From the NCBI GenBank assembly GCA_021732665.1, contig JAKFUL010000018.1, positions 19,552-83,551 on the forward strand: DNA of 64,000 bases, written 5' to 3'. This document shows positions 27,769 through 39,132 of this stretch, in pieces; position 1 is the stretch's first letter, and every line of letters starts with the position of its first letter. This stretch comes from Acetobacteraceae bacterium. GTDB lineage: Bacteria > Pseudomonadota > Alphaproteobacteria > Acetobacterales > Acetobacteraceae. The position numbers were made by a program, and so were the translations under genes. The notes beneath the pieces were generated by a model. It made no database searches and had not been told where the DNA came from. It saw only the letters and a list, made by a program, of their open reading frames with translations.

Positions 27769-28658
27769 CAATTCTCTTTCGACAATCGGGCACGACGCGC
27801 CTCGCTGCGCGTGATCCAGGTGGTGGCGGCGAAGATGATCAGCGCGCCGGCCATGGTGGTATGGCTCGGCACCTCGGAGAAGATCAGGAACCCGTAAAGC
27901 GCGGACCAGATCAGGTCGAGGAACTTCAGCGGCTGCGCCGCCGAGATATCGGCCAGCACGAAGGCCCGCGTCATCGCCAGATGTCCCAGCGAACCGAGCA
28001 GCCCGCAGACCACGAGCAGGAACCACACCCAGGCGGAGGGCCATTCCCAGCCCGGCAACGCCATGGGCAGGCTGAACACCGACACCGTGATGGATTGCCA
28101 CACCACGATGACCTGCGGTGTGTCGCGCTTCGTCAGCGCCTTGGTGATGAGGAAGGAGGCGGCAAACAGCGGCGCGGAGGCCAGCATGATCAGATTGTAG
28201 AACCCCCCGCTGCCGCCAAGATTGGGCGCCACCACCACGATCACCCCCAGGAAGCCGATGCCGGCCGCCACCCAGCGCTGCCACACCGCCTTTTCCTTCA
28301 GGAACACCACGGCGCCGAGCATGATGAAGATCGGCGTGGTGAAGCCCAGCGCCGTGAGGTCCGCCAGCGGAATATTCGGCAGGGCGGTGAACCACAGCGT
28401 CAGCCCCAGCGTGTGCACCACACCCCGCCAGGCCTGCCCGGCCACGCCATTGGGCCGGTAGCTGGCGATCCCCTCGCGGAAAATCAGCGGCCACATCACC
28501 ACGAAACCCAGGAAATACCGCAGGAACTGCGCCTGGTAGACATCCATGCTGAGCGTCACCACCCGCATCACCGCGTTCAGCGAGGTCAGGATCAGCCCGG
28601 CGAGGATGGCATAGGCCACGCCCTGCGCCGCGCGCGGCAGTGAGGCCAGCGGGTTCAT
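27768..28658 (-). CDS. EamA/DMT-family transporter
   Basis: The 296-residue membrane protein has ten hydrophobic segments arranged in two EamA repeats, including FLRYFLGFVVMWPLIFREG and GFTTPIFIMLGAVVFLKEKAVWQRW, typical of drug/metabolite transporters. Start at 28658 has GGTTGGTGGGG upstream; a longer frame lacks support. Cotranslated with the downstream hydrolase. Substrate unknown. Confidence 0.88.
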   Translation of the reverse strand: MNPLASLPRAAQGVAYAILAGLILTSLNAVMRVVTLSMDVYQAQFLRYFLGFVVMWPLIFREGIASYRPNGVAGQAWRGVVHTLGLTLWFTALPNIPLADLTALGFTTPIFIMLGAVVFLKEKAVWQRWVAAGIGFLGVIVVVAPNLGGSGGFYNLIMLASAPLFAASFLITKALTKRDTPQVIVVWQSITVSVFSLPMALPGWEWPSAWVWFLLVVCGLLGSLGHLAMTRAFVLADISAAQPLKFLDLIWSALYGFLIFSEVPSHTTMAGALIIFAATTWITRSEARRARLSKEN

Positions 28659-28740
28659 CCCCACCAACCTGCGCGCCCGCGCGCACTTGCGGAAGCCCCA
28701 TCCGCCACTACCCTGGCTATGAAACGCGCGGAGAGCCCCC

Positions 28741-31020
<2,280 letters not shown>

Positions 31021-31046
31021 CCCGGCGGCAGGGGCGCGACGCAAGG

Positions 31047-31082
31047 AAAAACCCGCCATCCCGCGGTCGCGGCGCGGGATGG
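31047..31082 (-). terminator. Rho-independent terminator, minus strand
   Basis: A perfect 10-bp stem (CCATCCCGCG and CGCGGGATGG, 31056-31082) with a 7-base loop is followed on the minus strand by CGGG and five T. It would end transcription of the LLM oxidoreductase gene, whose stop is 142 bases upstream on that strand. Confidence 0.7.
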
Positions 31083-31224
31083 CGCAGGGGCGGGCAAGGC
31101 GTTCATGGTTTTGCCCGGAATTCTCCCAATGGCGGGCCTGGCGCGAAACCCCTGCTCCCGCCGCGCGCCGCTGATCCGCGCCACGTCATGCCGGCCCTGC
31201 CTGAAGACCTGGAGGGGGCTGGGT

Positions 31225-32568
31225 TCAGGAATCCGCCAGATTCTCCCGCAGCGTGCGAAAGCGATATTCCGTGCGGAAGCGGCCGCGGCGCTGCAATTCC
31301 GGCACCAGCAGGTCCGCGATGCCGATCAGGTCGAGCGGCATGGAAGCCGCGTGCCCAAGCATGAAGCCGCCGCGGCTGCCCGTCGCCTCGAAGGCCTCCT
31401 CCAGCCGGTCGGCGATCTGCGACGGGGTGCCGGCCAGGGTGGTGTCGTAATTCACCGCGTCGCGCCGGCCATGTTCAAAAAAATCCGAGCGGGTGAGCGT
31501 GCTTTCCGGCCCGAGCCGGACCGAAAGATCATGCAAAAAGCCCATGGGCGAGGCCTGGCTGGCGATGATGTCGGCGTGCAGCTCACCGATGGTGAAACTC
31601 TGCGGCAATGTCGAAAAATCATAGCCGCAATTGTAGGAGAGATAGGCGCCCACCGCCTCGTCCGGATAGGCGGCGGCGAGTTGGTCCAGCCGGCCGACCG
31701 CCTCGCGCTCGGTCTGCGCCACCACGATCGGCGTCTGCCACAGGATGCCGACCTTGGATGGGTCGCGCCCCTGCGCCAGCAGCGCCTCGTCGAAGGCCTT
31801 TCGCTGCCGCACCTGCGACGCCAGCGGCATGTCGCCGCCGAAGGCGTGATCGACGAAATAGGCGGAGGCGCGGATGCCACGCGGCGAGCCGCCGGCCTGG
31901 ATCAGCACCGGGCGGCCCTGCGGCGAGGGCGGCGTGTTCAGCGGGCCATCGACCCGGAAATGGGTGCCGCGGTGATGCACGTCATGCACGCGGGCCGGGT
32001 CGCCGACGCGGCCGGTGGCGCGGTCCCAGACCATCGCCGCCGGCTCCACGCTGTCCCACAGCTTGCGGCAGACATCGACGAATTCCTCCATCCGGTCGTA
32101 GCGCTGGCCGTGGTCCATCAGATCGTTCATGCCGAAATTGGCGTAATCCGAGCGGCGGGTGGAGGTGACGAGGTTCATCGCGATCCGGCCCTTGGTGATG
32201 TGGTCGAGCGAGTTCATCAGCCGCGCGGTGTAGTAGGGGTGCATGAAGGTGGAGGAATAGGTCAGCCCGAAGCCGATATGCTTCGTGACCCGCGACATGG
32301 CGACCGCGATCGGGTTGAGGTCCTGCCGCGGCCAGTTCACGCCCCATTCCACGGCGGCGTCGCGGCCGCCGCGCCAGGTGTCGGGCACGCCGGTGCCGTC
32401 GCCCGAGAACAGCATGTCCAGCAGCCCGCGCTCGGCGATGCGGGCCATCTCCTCGAACATCTCGATGTCGGGGAAGACATGGCCGGGCCAGGCGCCGGGC
32501 ATCAGCCAGCGGCCGGCCATGTGGGAGTAGGAGAAATCGAAACCAAGATGCATCAGGGGCTTGGGCAT
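31225..32568 (-). CDS. LLM-class flavin-dependent monooxygenase (NtaA/SnaA-like)
   Basis: The 447-residue protein resembles FMNH2-dependent monooxygenases of the nitrilotriacetate/dibenzothiophene-sulfone group: [14 protein letters not shown] at the start, then a luciferase-type barrel with [33 protein letters not shown] and [17 protein letters not shown]. It needs a flavin reductase, not seen nearby. The substrate may be an organosulfur or amino-carboxylate compound. Confidence 0.88.
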   Translation of the reverse strand: MPKPLMHLGFDFSYSHMAGRWLMPGAWPGHVFPDIEMFEEMARIAERGLLDMLFSGDGTGVPDTWRGGRDAAVEWGVNWPRQDLNPIAVAMSRVTKHIGFGLTYSSTFMHPYYTARLMNSLDHITKGRIAMNLVTSTRRSDYANFGMNDLMDHGQRYDRMEEFVDVCRKLWDSVEPAAMVWDRATGRVGDPARVHDVHHRGTHFRVDGPLNTPPSPQGRPVLIQAGGSPRGIRASAYFVDHAFGGDMPLASQVRQRKAFDEALLAQGRDPSKVGILWQTPIVVAQTEREAVGRLDQLAAAYPDEAVGAYLSYNCGYDFSTLPQSFTIGELHADIIASQASPMGFLHDLSVRLGPESTLTRSDFFEHGRRDAVNYDTTLAGTPSQIADRLEEAFEATGSRGGFMLGHAASMPLDLIGIADLLVPELQRRGRFRTEYRFRTLRENLADS

Positions 32569-32720
32569 GCCGGGATTCCAGGTTGAGGCGAGCCGATGCC
32601 GTGCAAGAACAGGACCATGACCGGATACGGTCCTCAGGCCCGGGCGTCAGATGGTGATCGGTGGCCGCCGGGCGTTCCGGCAATCCCCTGGCCGGCGGTA
32701 ACCTGGGCAACCCTCACCGC

Positions 32721-33578
32721 CTAGCCCAGGAACGCCGCCGTCCACCCCGCATGCTCGCTGTCGCGCGACGCCATCCGGCTCAGCGCCGCCGGCGGCATGC
32801 CGGGGACATCGCCCGGGTTGCTTCCCTCGCGCAGGGCCTTGAGCGTGGCGTGGATGGCGGCGATGGCGGCCTGGATGGGCAGGTGGCCCTGGAGCGCGAT
32901 GCGCACGCCCCGGCTGGCCAGATATTCCCGGTCGTTGATGGCCGGCGACACTGTACCGAGGATGAGGGGCAGGGTGGCCACCTCGGCCAGCTTGTCGAGC
33001 TGATCGCGCGTCGTCACCCCGGTCAGGAACAACCCGTCGGCGCCGGTCGCGCAATAGGCCCGGGCGCGCACCAGCGCGTCATCCAGCCCGGTGATGGAGG
33101 TGGCGCCGGTGCGGGCAAGAATGCACAGCGACGGGTCCACCCGCGCCGCCAGCGCCGCGCGGATTTTCCCCACCCCTTCATCCAGCGAAATCAGCCGGGG
33201 TTTTTCCACGCCATAGGGCCGTGGCAGCTCGGTATCCTCGATCGACATGGCCGAGACGCCGGCGACCTCCAGCTCCTCCACCGTGCGCATCACGTTCAGC
33301 GCATTGCCGTAGCCGTGGTCGGCATCGACCACCACCGGCAGGGTGCAGGCGCGGTTGATGCGCAGCGCCTGTTCGGCGAATTCGGTGAGGGTGAGGGTGA
33401 TCAGGTCCGGCGCCGCCAGCACGGTGAGCGAGGCGATGGAGCCCGCGAACATCCCCAGCTCGAAGCCCAGGTTTTCGGCGATCCGCCCGGTCAGCGGGTC
33501 ATGCACCGAGGCGGGATGGACGCAGGCCGCCCCCTGCAGGACGGCGCGCCCCGCCTCCCTTCGCTTCTGCCATTTCAT
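32721..33578 (-). CDS. Isocitrate lyase/PEP mutase-family protein (oxaloacetate decarboxylase-like)
   Basis: The 285-residue alpha/beta-barrel protein has the family metal/substrate segment VVDADHGYGNALNV and SAMSIEDTELPR. The K-K-C-G-H catalytic loop of isocitrate lyase is absent, placing it with oxaloacetate decarboxylase, PEP mutase or carboxyphosphonoenolpyruvate mutase. GGGGAAGAG precedes the ATG at 33578. It is divergent from the hydroxyacid oxidase gene (71 bases). Confidence 0.85.
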   Translation of the reverse strand: MKWQKRREAGRAVLQGAACVHPASVHDPLTGRIAENLGFELGMFAGSIASLTVLAAPDLITLTLTEFAEQALRINRACTLPVVVDADHGYGNALNVMRTVEELEVAGVSAMSIEDTELPRPYGVEKPRLISLDEGVGKIRAALAARVDPSLCILARTGATSITGLDDALVRARAYCATGADGLFLTGVTTRDQLDKLAEVATLPLILGTVSPAINDREYLASRGVRIALQGHLPIQAAIAAIHATLKALREGSNPGDVPGMPPAALSRMASRDSEHAGWTAAFLG

Positions 33579-33649
33579 GCCCGCTCTTCCCCATATGGAC
33601 GGGCCATGATGGCGCGCATAGCGTGTTGCCGAAAGCCGGGGAGGGTTGG

Positions 33650-34753
33650 ATGAGCGACAGGTTTCACAGCAACGAGGCGGGTCACGAAAAATACCTGGTG
33701 CTGCATGAGTTCATCAAGGAAGCCCGGAAGAAGCTGAACCACAACACCTGGGACTACCTGGTGGGTGCCACCGAGACCGAGACCACGCTGGCGCGCAACC
33801 GCATGGCGCTGGATACGGTGGCGCTGCGCCCGCGCGTGCTGGGCGATGTCAGCCATGTGGATCCGGGCACGGATTTCTATGGCCATCGCATCAGGCTGCC
33901 GGTGATCCTGGCGCCGGTCGGCTCGCTGGAATCCTTCGAGGCCGGGGGTGGTGCCTCGGTGGCGAAGGGGGCCGGCGCCTATGGCGTGCCCTTCATGCTC
34001 AGCAGCGTCAGCCAGCCTGGCATCGAGGAGACGGCGGCCGCCGCGACGGGGCCGAAGATCTTCCAGCTCTATGTCCGCGGCGACCATGACTGGCAGGACG
34101 CCATCGCGAAACGGGTGATCGCGGCGGGGTATGACGCCTTCGCCATCACCGTGGACACGGCGCATTATTCCCGGAGGGAGCGCGACATCTCCAAGCGTTT
34201 CGTCAAGACCTGGCGGGCGGCGAACACGGGCATGGATGTCCAGGCCGCGCTGAGCTGGGATGATGTGAAGCGCTTTCACGACAAGCACCGCATCCCGCTG
34301 ATCCTCAAGGGCATTGGCACGGGCGAGGACGCGGAGATCGCGGTTCGCCACGGGGTGGAGGTGATCTATGTCTCCAACCATGGTGGGCGGCAGCTGGACC
34401 ATGGCCGCGGCAGCCTCGATGTGTTGCCCGAGGTGGTGCAGGCGGTGGCCGGGCGCGCCAAGGTCATGGTGGATGGCAGCGTCAGCCGGGGGACGGATAT
34501 CGTGAAGGCCGTGGCACTGGGCGCGGATTGGGTGGGCATCGGCCGGCTCTATCTCTACGCGCTGGCGGCGGATGGGGCGGCGGGTGTGACCCGGATGCTG
34601 GAAATCCTGGAGGATGAGGTGGTGAAGGCGCTGGGGCTGACGGGGGTGAATTCCTTCGCGGAACTCAACCGCGGCCATGTGCATCACGGCGCGCCGGCGG
34701 TGGGGTTTGCCCACGTGCACAGCGCGTTTCCATTGTTGAAGGAGGGCTACTGA
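33650..34753 (+). CDS. FMN-dependent alpha-hydroxy-acid oxidizing protein
   Basis: A 367-residue member of the L-lactate/glycolate oxidase family. Seen are the catalytic His and following Arg in SNHGGRQLDHG, the FMN-phosphate region VMVDGSVSRGTDIVKAVALGADWVGIGR and the TVDTAHYSRRERD loop. It oxidises L-2-hydroxy acids to keto acids. The start at 33650 has GAGGGTTGG upstream. The 3' end overlaps the convergent next gene by 7 bases. Confidence 0.9.
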   Translation: MSDRFHSNEAGHEKYLVLHEFIKEARKKLNHNTWDYLVGATETETTLARNRMALDTVALRPRVLGDVSHVDPGTDFYGHRIRLPVILAPVGSLESFEAGGGASVAKGAGAYGVPFMLSSVSQPGIEETAAAATGPKIFQLYVRGDHDWQDAIAKRVIAAGYDAFAITVDTAHYSRRERDISKRFVKTWRAANTGMDVQAALSWDDVKRFHDKHRIPLILKGIGTGEDAEIAVRHGVEVIYVSNHGGRQLDHGRGSLDVLPEVVQAVAGRAKVMVDGSVSRGTDIVKAVALGADWVGIGRLYLYALAADGAAGVTRMLEILEDEVVKALGLTGVNSFAELNRGHVHHGAPAVGFAHVHSAFPLLKEGY

Positions 34754-36228
34754 CTGGGCGGAACCGGAGCCGCCACGATCTTCCGCAGAAGGACGGGCTG
34801 GTAGCGGGCAAGCAGTGCGGGAGCCGTGGCCAGCAGCGTCCGTGCGGCGGTTTCGCGCGCGTCGCTGTGGGCGAGGGGTTTGAACTCCTGGGTCGCGTTC
34901 TCTTCCGGCTCGCCATCGGTCAGCAGCTTTACCGCGTCATTCAATGGTTTCCAGTCCGCCGGTGGGGCGAGCCCCTTGCCGGCGACATAGATCACCTGGC
35001 TGATGCCGAGCAGGCCGAGCATGCCGCTGGGGATGGTGAAGCTGGCAAGGTCGTTCGACCCCGTCCAGACCAGCCAGGCGCCGACGATGCAGGAGAACAC
35101 GAGCACCTGGAACTTGTGGACGCCAAAGCCGCCGCCCTCCGATGTGAGGTCCGACCAGGTGCCGAAGCGGTCCTTCATGCTCAGGATGCCGACACGCTCC
35201 AGGAAGTCGATGGTCTGCGGCAGCGGGCCCTGGATCTCGCCCTGCGACCGGGCCTGGGTTGTCACTGTCGCCAGGGCGCTGCCCAGGCTGGCGATGCCCA
35301 GGAGCTCCAGCACGGGCTGCGAAAGATTGGCCAGGTAGCCCGCCCGCACCATCACATAGGTCAGCAGCCCGGCGATGATCATGGTGAAGAACCAGACCTG
35401 CATGACGTTCAACTGGCCGTATCCGGCGGCACTCTGGGTCATGATCACCGGATCCCATCTCGTCCGCCATTCGAGCCAGGGCGAGATTTCCCGCCCCTGC
35501 GCCTTCATGCGGGCGAGGATCAGCAGGCTCTGCTTGCGCATCGGCGAGGTGTGGATCAGCAGCAGATAGAGACCGATGACCATCGCAGCGGTCAGGAGGA
35601 TCGCAACCGACCGGCTCGACATCTCGGCATTGAACCGCGCCACCCAGGGCGATGCCGTCCCGGTCAGCGGGCAGCCGAGCATCATCACGCTGACCTCCAC
35701 CGGACTGTGCCAGGCCGAGGGCCTTGAGGGGATGACGATCTCCGCGCCCAGCTGTCGTTGCGCCTGCGCATCGGTGCGCCACTCACTCGCGGGGATGACG
35801 CTGGCGACCTCGGGGACCTGCAACTCGATATCGCTGGCCTGCGCCGGCGTTCCCTGTTTGCCTGAGCGGACCCAGGCCCGGATGCGCCAGGGCTGCGCCG
35901 GAGCCGCGGTCAACCCGGGCTGGACGACGGGGACTTCGAAGCGTTGTCTCACCCCGTCCAGGAGATAGGGTGCCCGCGTCTGCGCAAGATTGAGGCTGAC
36001 CATGGGCCGGCCCATCTCGAGCTCGGCCGCGGCGAAGAAGTTCACGACGCGCAGCGCCTCGGCGGGCTGCACGCGGCCTGGCGCATGGACCTCCGTGCAG
36101 AGCAGCCGGGCACGGTCGACCAGCGTTTGTTCCTGGGCGGGCGCCGCGGGCCCTTGCGCCAGCGCCGGCAAGGCGAATGTCCATGCCAGGAGCAGGATCA
36201 AGACATGGCAAATGGCGGCTGGGCGCAT
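34747..36228 (-). CDS. Large membrane-anchored hypothetical protein
   Basis: I do not recognise this family. The 493-residue protein has a signal peptide (ILLLAWTFALPALAQ), a periplasmic part of about 185 residues, then helices near 210-230 (SVAILLTAAMVIGLYLLLIH), 275-300 (MQVWFFTMIIAGLLTYVMV), 305-330, 370-390 and 405-425. Between them is a soluble loop with LPQTIDFLERVGILSMKDRFGTWSDL. It is beside fliP, 80 bases away on the same strand, so a flagellar or envelope role is possible but unsupported. Confidence 0.7.
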   Translation of the reverse strand: MRPAAICHVLILLLAWTFALPALAQGPAAPAQEQTLVDRARLLCTEVHAPGRVQPAEALRVVNFFAAAELEMGRPMVSLNLAQTRAPYLLDGVRQRFEVPVVQPGLTAAPAQPWRIRAWVRSGKQGTPAQASDIELQVPEVASVIPASEWRTDAQAQRQLGAEIVIPSRPSAWHSPVEVSVMMLGCPLTGTASPWVARFNAEMSSRSVAILLTAAMVIGLYLLLIHTSPMRKQSLLILARMKAQGREISPWLEWRTRWDPVIMTQSAAGYGQLNVMQVWFFTMIIAGLLTYVMVRAGYLANLSQPVLELLGIASLGSALATVTTQARSQGEIQGPLPQTIDFLERVGILSMKDRFGTWSDLTSEGGGFGVHKFQVLVFSCIVGAWLVWTGSNDLASFTIPSGMLGLLGISQVIYVAGKGLAPPADWKPLNDAVKLLTDGEPEENATQEFKPLAHSDARETAARTLLATAPALLARYQPVLLRKIVAAPVPPSQ

Positions 36229-36308
36229 CTGGCTCTCCCCTTGACGGAAAGGTCAGGTTGGCAGCTTCCCGCGCCCGCCGCATCCCGCAACTGAATGAGC
36301 CAGGCGAT

Positions 36309-37031
36309 TCAGGAGATCGGCGCAAACCCCTGCACCAGGCTGCCCGAGAGCAGCCGCCATCCATCCACCAGCACGAAGAAGATCAGCTTGAAGGGCAGCG
36401 CCACCACCGAGGGTGGCAGCATCATCATCCCCAGCGACATCAGCAGCGAGGCCACCACCATGTCGATGACCAGGAAGGGCAGGAAGATGATGAAGCCGAT
36501 CTCGAAGGCGCGCTTGAGTTCGCTGACCAGGAAGGCGGGCATCAGCACGCGATAGGGTGCTTCGGCCGGTGCCACAACGGGCAGTTGGGCCATGGAGGTG
36601 AACAGCGCGAGGTCGGCCTCGCGCACCTGCGCGGCCATGAAGCGCCTGAACGGCTCGGCCGCCGCCGCCAGCCCCTCCATCGGCTCCAGCCTGCCCTCAT
36701 TCATCGGCACGATGCCGGCCACCCAGCTGGCCTCGAAGACCGGCTGCATCACGAAGAAGGTCAGGAAGAGTGCCAGGCCGATCAGCACCGGGTTGGGCGG
36801 CACGCCCTGCGCGCCGAGTGCCGAGCGCAGCAGCGCCAACACGATGATGATGCGGGTGAAGGCGGTGGCCATCACCAGCAGCGAGGGTGCCAGCGAGAGC
36901 AGCCCGACCAGCGCCGCCAGCTGCAGCAACCGCGCGCTGGCGCCGGCCTGCGCCCCGCCCAGGTCGATGGCGACCGACTGCGCCGCCGCGGGCCCGGCGC
37001 AGAGCGCGAGCAGGAGCAGCGCGCGGATCAT
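36309..37031 (-). CDS. fliP: Flagellar type III export protein FliP
   Basis: FliP forms, with FliQ and FliR, the export gate core of the flagellar type III apparatus. The 240-residue protein has a cleavable signal (MIRALLLLALCAGPAAAQ), FTRIIIVLALLRSALGAQGVPPN and the C-terminal FLPFLVIDMVVASLLMSLGMMMLPP that is diagnostic. Its ATG overlaps the fliO stop by 4 bases. Confidence 0.97.
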   Translation of the reverse strand: MIRALLLLALCAGPAAAQSVAIDLGGAQAGASARLLQLAALVGLLSLAPSLLVMATAFTRIIIVLALLRSALGAQGVPPNPVLIGLALFLTFFVMQPVFEASWVAGIVPMNEGRLEPMEGLAAAAEPFRRFMAAQVREADLALFTSMAQLPVVAPAEAPYRVLMPAFLVSELKRAFEIGFIIFLPFLVIDMVVASLLMSLGMMMLPPSVVALPFKLIFFVLVDGWRLLSGSLVQGFAPIS

Positions 37032-37300
37032 GCCCCTGGGCCCTCGGGCAGCCAGCCCAGCAGGGTGTCCCCGTTCGGGCCGGCCACCAGCAGCACCTCC
37101 CTCCCATCGACGCGCAGCAGCAGGGCGCGGCGCCTGGCATCCAGCGGCATCGCCGCCACCAGCGCCAGCCGGCTGCCTGGGGGCGCCGGGTTCGCCAGCC
37201 CGCCTTTGCGAGCCAGCCGCGCCAGCAGCCAGGCCAGCCCCAGCACCGCCAGCAGCGCCCCCAGCGCCTGAATCAGGGAAAGCCCGAGCTCCACGCTCAT
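37028..37300 (-). CDS. fliO: Flagellar biosynthetic protein FliO
   Basis: FliO is the small membrane chaperone for FliP assembly. The 90-residue product has one helix (LSLIQALGALLAVLGLAWLLARL) followed by a cytoplasmic tail with DARRRALLLRVDGREVLLVAG, the typical FliO pattern. It overlaps fliP at its end (ATGA) and the hypothetical gene at its start. Confidence 0.88.
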   Translation of the reverse strand: MSVELGLSLIQALGALLAVLGLAWLLARLARKGGLANPAPPGSRLALVAAMPLDARRRALLLRVDGREVLLVAGPNGDTLLGWLPEGPGA

Positions 37301-37731
37301 TGCGCCGGCATGATGATGGCCAGCGCCTCCACCTCCCGCATCAGGGCGAGCATGGCAGGGCGCATGGCGCGGGCGGAATGGGTCGGCAATCCGTCCAACG
37401 CCAGGCAGATGGCGGCGGCGTCGTGCTCCAGCCCAGCCAGGTCGACCTCCCGACCGCCCGCGACCAGGGCGCGGGCCATGGCCACGGTGGCACGCATCGT
37501 CTCGATGCTGCCCAGCGTGGCGAGGGTGGGCATCGCGGCTGGTTCGGCGCCGGACAACCCGGCCTCCATGCTCAGGCCGTCGATGGTGACGTGCCGGCCC
37601 ATGCTGCCCGTGCCCAGGCTGCCCGTGCCCATGCTGCCCGTGCCTATGTTGCTCGAAGCCCCGCTGCCCGAGGCCTGGCGGCGCCGGCTGGTCTTCGCGG
37701 CGGGAGGCGTGTTGTTGGGCGGCTTGGGCAT
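37297..37731 (-). CDS. Hypothetical protein with GTGSM repeats, upstream of fliO
   Basis: Family not recognised. The 144-residue protein has a basic disordered head, three tandem five-residue units GTGSM/GTGSL/GTGSM (encoded by a 15-bp repeat), then a helical C-terminal half (AMPTLATLGSIETMRATVAMARAL). Its stop overlaps fliO's ATG by 4 bases, so it is translated with the export genes. Start is uncertain: ATG 37731 or GTG 37764. Confidence 0.6.
   Translation of the reverse strand: MPKPPNNTPPAAKTSRRRQASGSGASSNIGTGSMGTGSLGTGSMGRHVTIDGLSMEAGLSGAEPAAMPTLATLGSIETMRATVAMARALVAGGREVDLAGLEHDAAAICLALDGLPTHSARAMRPAMLALMREVEALAIIMPAQ
37601..37645. repeat. Three tandem copies of a 15-bp coding repeat
   Basis: The unit ATGCTGCCCGTGCCC occurs three times with one to two changes each. 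On the minus strand each copy encodes Gly-Thr-Gly-Ser-Met or -Leu. Being a multiple of three, copy changes would not shift the frame. Confidence 0.9.
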
Positions 37732-37764
37732 GGGCACATTCTGCCGGGCCGATGCTTGCCCCAC

Positions 37765-37815
37765 GGTTAACGCCGGGCGCCATCTTCCCGCCGCCGCGAT
37801 TCATCGCCGGTTAAC
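37765..37815. promoter_or_regulatory. Paired GGTTAAC motifs in the divergent flgB / fliO-operon promoter region
   Basis: GGTTAAC occurs at 37765-37771 and again at 37809-37815, 44 bases apart, in the 106-base gap between divergent genes. TTAA-type half-sites are bound by CtrA in alphaproteobacteria, where flagellar genes are frequent targets. A full TTAA-N7-TTAA site is not present. Confidence 0.4.
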
Positions 37816-37837
37816 CGCGCACCTGCATCATCGGCGC

Positions 37838-38251
37838 ATGGAAAGCCCATCCTCCCCCCAGCGCCTGGCCGTCAGCGGAAACGTGGTTGCGTTGGCCGAG
37901 CGTCGGCTGCTGTGGCTGGACCGTCGGCAGGGCGTGCTGGCGCAGAATGTCGCCAATGCCGATACGCCGGGTTATCGGCCGCAGGATGTCGCGCCCTTTG
38001 GCCGGCTGCTGGCTGATGCGGCGGGGCCCGACCTGGCCATCACCAATGCGCGCCACATCGCGCCCCCGGGCGGCGCCCTGCGCGGCCGGGTGGACCGCAC
38101 AGCGGCGGAGCGCACGCCCAACGGCAACGCGGTTTCGCTGGACGAGCAGGCGCTGCGCATCGCCGACACCGACGGCCAGCACAACCTGGCCATGGGCCTG
38201 CACCGCAAATACCTGGCGCTGTTCCGCACCGCCCTGGGCCGCAACAGTTGA
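37838..38251 (+). CDS. flgB: Flagellar basal-body rod protein FlgB
   Basis: FlgB is a proximal rod subunit exported through the flagellar secretion system. The 137-residue product has the rod-family N-terminal signature LDRRQGVLAQNVANADTPGYRPQDVAPF (about residues 29-56) and a helical C-terminus (HNLAMGLHRKYLALFRTALG). Start at 37838; open frame upstream is non-coding antisense to the fliO operon. It is the first gene of the flgB-flhB operon. Confidence 0.95.
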   Translation: MESPSSPQRLAVSGNVVALAERRLLWLDRRQGVLAQNVANADTPGYRPQDVAPFGRLLADAAGPDLAITNARHIAPPGGALRGRVDRTAAERTPNGNAVSLDEQALRIADTDGQHNLAMGLHRKYLALFRTALGRNS

Positions 38252-38333
38252 GCCCGCAACAGCAAGCGATCCGATCCCCGCGTCCGAATCCCGGGTGTCA
38301 GCTGAATCGGCCCACCAACCAAAGCCGAGTGGC

Positions 38334-38365
38334 GCCGATCCGACGGCTCTTTCCGTCCGATCGGC
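38334..38365 (+). promoter_or_regulatory. Long hairpin between flgB and flgC
   Basis: GCCGATCCGACGG and CCGTCCGATCGGC form a 13-bp stem with one mismatch and a 6-base loop. It ends 18 bases before the flgC ATG, just ahead of the ribosome site GGGGAG. No T-run follows, so it may act as a processing, stability or partial attenuation element. Confidence 0.6.
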
Positions 38366-38383
38366 ATCTATAGGGGAGCGATC

Positions 38384-38791
38384 ATGGATCTGGACCGCGC
38401 GCTGAACATCTCCGCCGCCGGCATGGCGGCGCAATCGGCCCGGCTGCGGGTGGTGGCCGAGAATATCGCCAACCGCGACAGCACCGGCCAATCGCCGGGC
38501 GCCGACCCGTACCGCCGCAAGACCATCACCTTCGAGAACCGGATGGATCGGGCGCTGGGGGCCCGCACCCTCAACATCGCCCGGATCGGCACCGCCGCCG
38601 GCGAATTCCCCGAGCGGTTCGACCCCGGCCACCCCGCCGCCAATGCCACGGGCTATGTCCGCACGCCCAATGTCGACAGCCTGATCGAGAACATGGACAT
38701 GCGCGAGGCGCAGCGCAGCTACAGCGCCAATCTGTCGGTGCTCGAGACCACCCGCGGCATGCTGAGCCGCGCCATCGAGGCGCTGCGCTGA
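38384..38791 (+). CDS. flgC: Flagellar basal-body rod protein FlgC
   Basis: A 135-residue rod subunit. It has MAAQSARLRVVAENIANRDSTGQ at the N-terminus, the SLIENMDMREAQRSYSANLSVLETTRGMLSRAIE C-terminal helix and PNVDSL, typical of FlgC. GGGGAG precedes the ATG. Its TGA overlaps the fliE ATG (TGATG), giving coupled translation. Confidence 0.95.
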   Translation: MDLDRALNISAAGMAAQSARLRVVAENIANRDSTGQSPGADPYRRKTITFENRMDRALGARTLNIARIGTAAGEFPERFDPGHPAANATGYVRTPNVDSLIENMDMREAQRSYSANLSVLETTRGMLSRAIEALR

Positions 38792-39096
38792 TGCCCGCCC
38801 CCATTCTTGCCGCGCCCATCGCGGCACAGGGTGTCGCGGCCGCATACCGCGCCGTCTCCGGCATGGCCGCGGGCGGGGGCGAGGGTTTCGGCGCCGCGCT
38901 GCAACGCGCGGTGGAGGGCGTGGTGAACGTGCAGCGCAGCGCCGACACCGCCGCCACCCAGGCGCTTCAGGGCCAGGGCAGCGTCACCGACGTCGTGCTG
39001 GCCGTCTCCCGCGCCGAGCTCGCGCTGCAAACCGCCACCACGCTGCGCGACCGGGTCGTCAGTGCCTATCAGGACGTCATGCGGATGCCGATCTGA
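38791..39096 (+). CDS. fliE: Flagellar hook-basal body protein FliE
   Basis: FliE connects the MS ring to the rod. The 101-residue protein contains the conserved C-terminal segment VLAVSRAELALQTATTLRDRVVSAYQDVMRMPI (about 70-101), in which the ATTLRDRVVSAYQDIMRM pattern is diagnostic. It is coupled to flgC upstream. Confidence 0.93.
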   Translation: MPAPILAAPIAAQGVAAAYRAVSGMAAGGGEGFGAALQRAVEGVVNVQRSADTAATQALQGQGSVTDVVLAVSRAELALQTATTLRDRVVSAYQDVMRMPI

Positions 39097-39132
39097 GCCG
39101 ATCGGCCATCACGCGCCACAGGAGGTGGGGCC

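Noticed and set aside
37732..37750. Sigma-54 promoter (TGGCAC-N5-TTGC) between fliO operon and flgB
   Set aside because: GGGCAC-ATTCTGCC looks similar, but the GG and GC elements are not at the required 10-base spacing.
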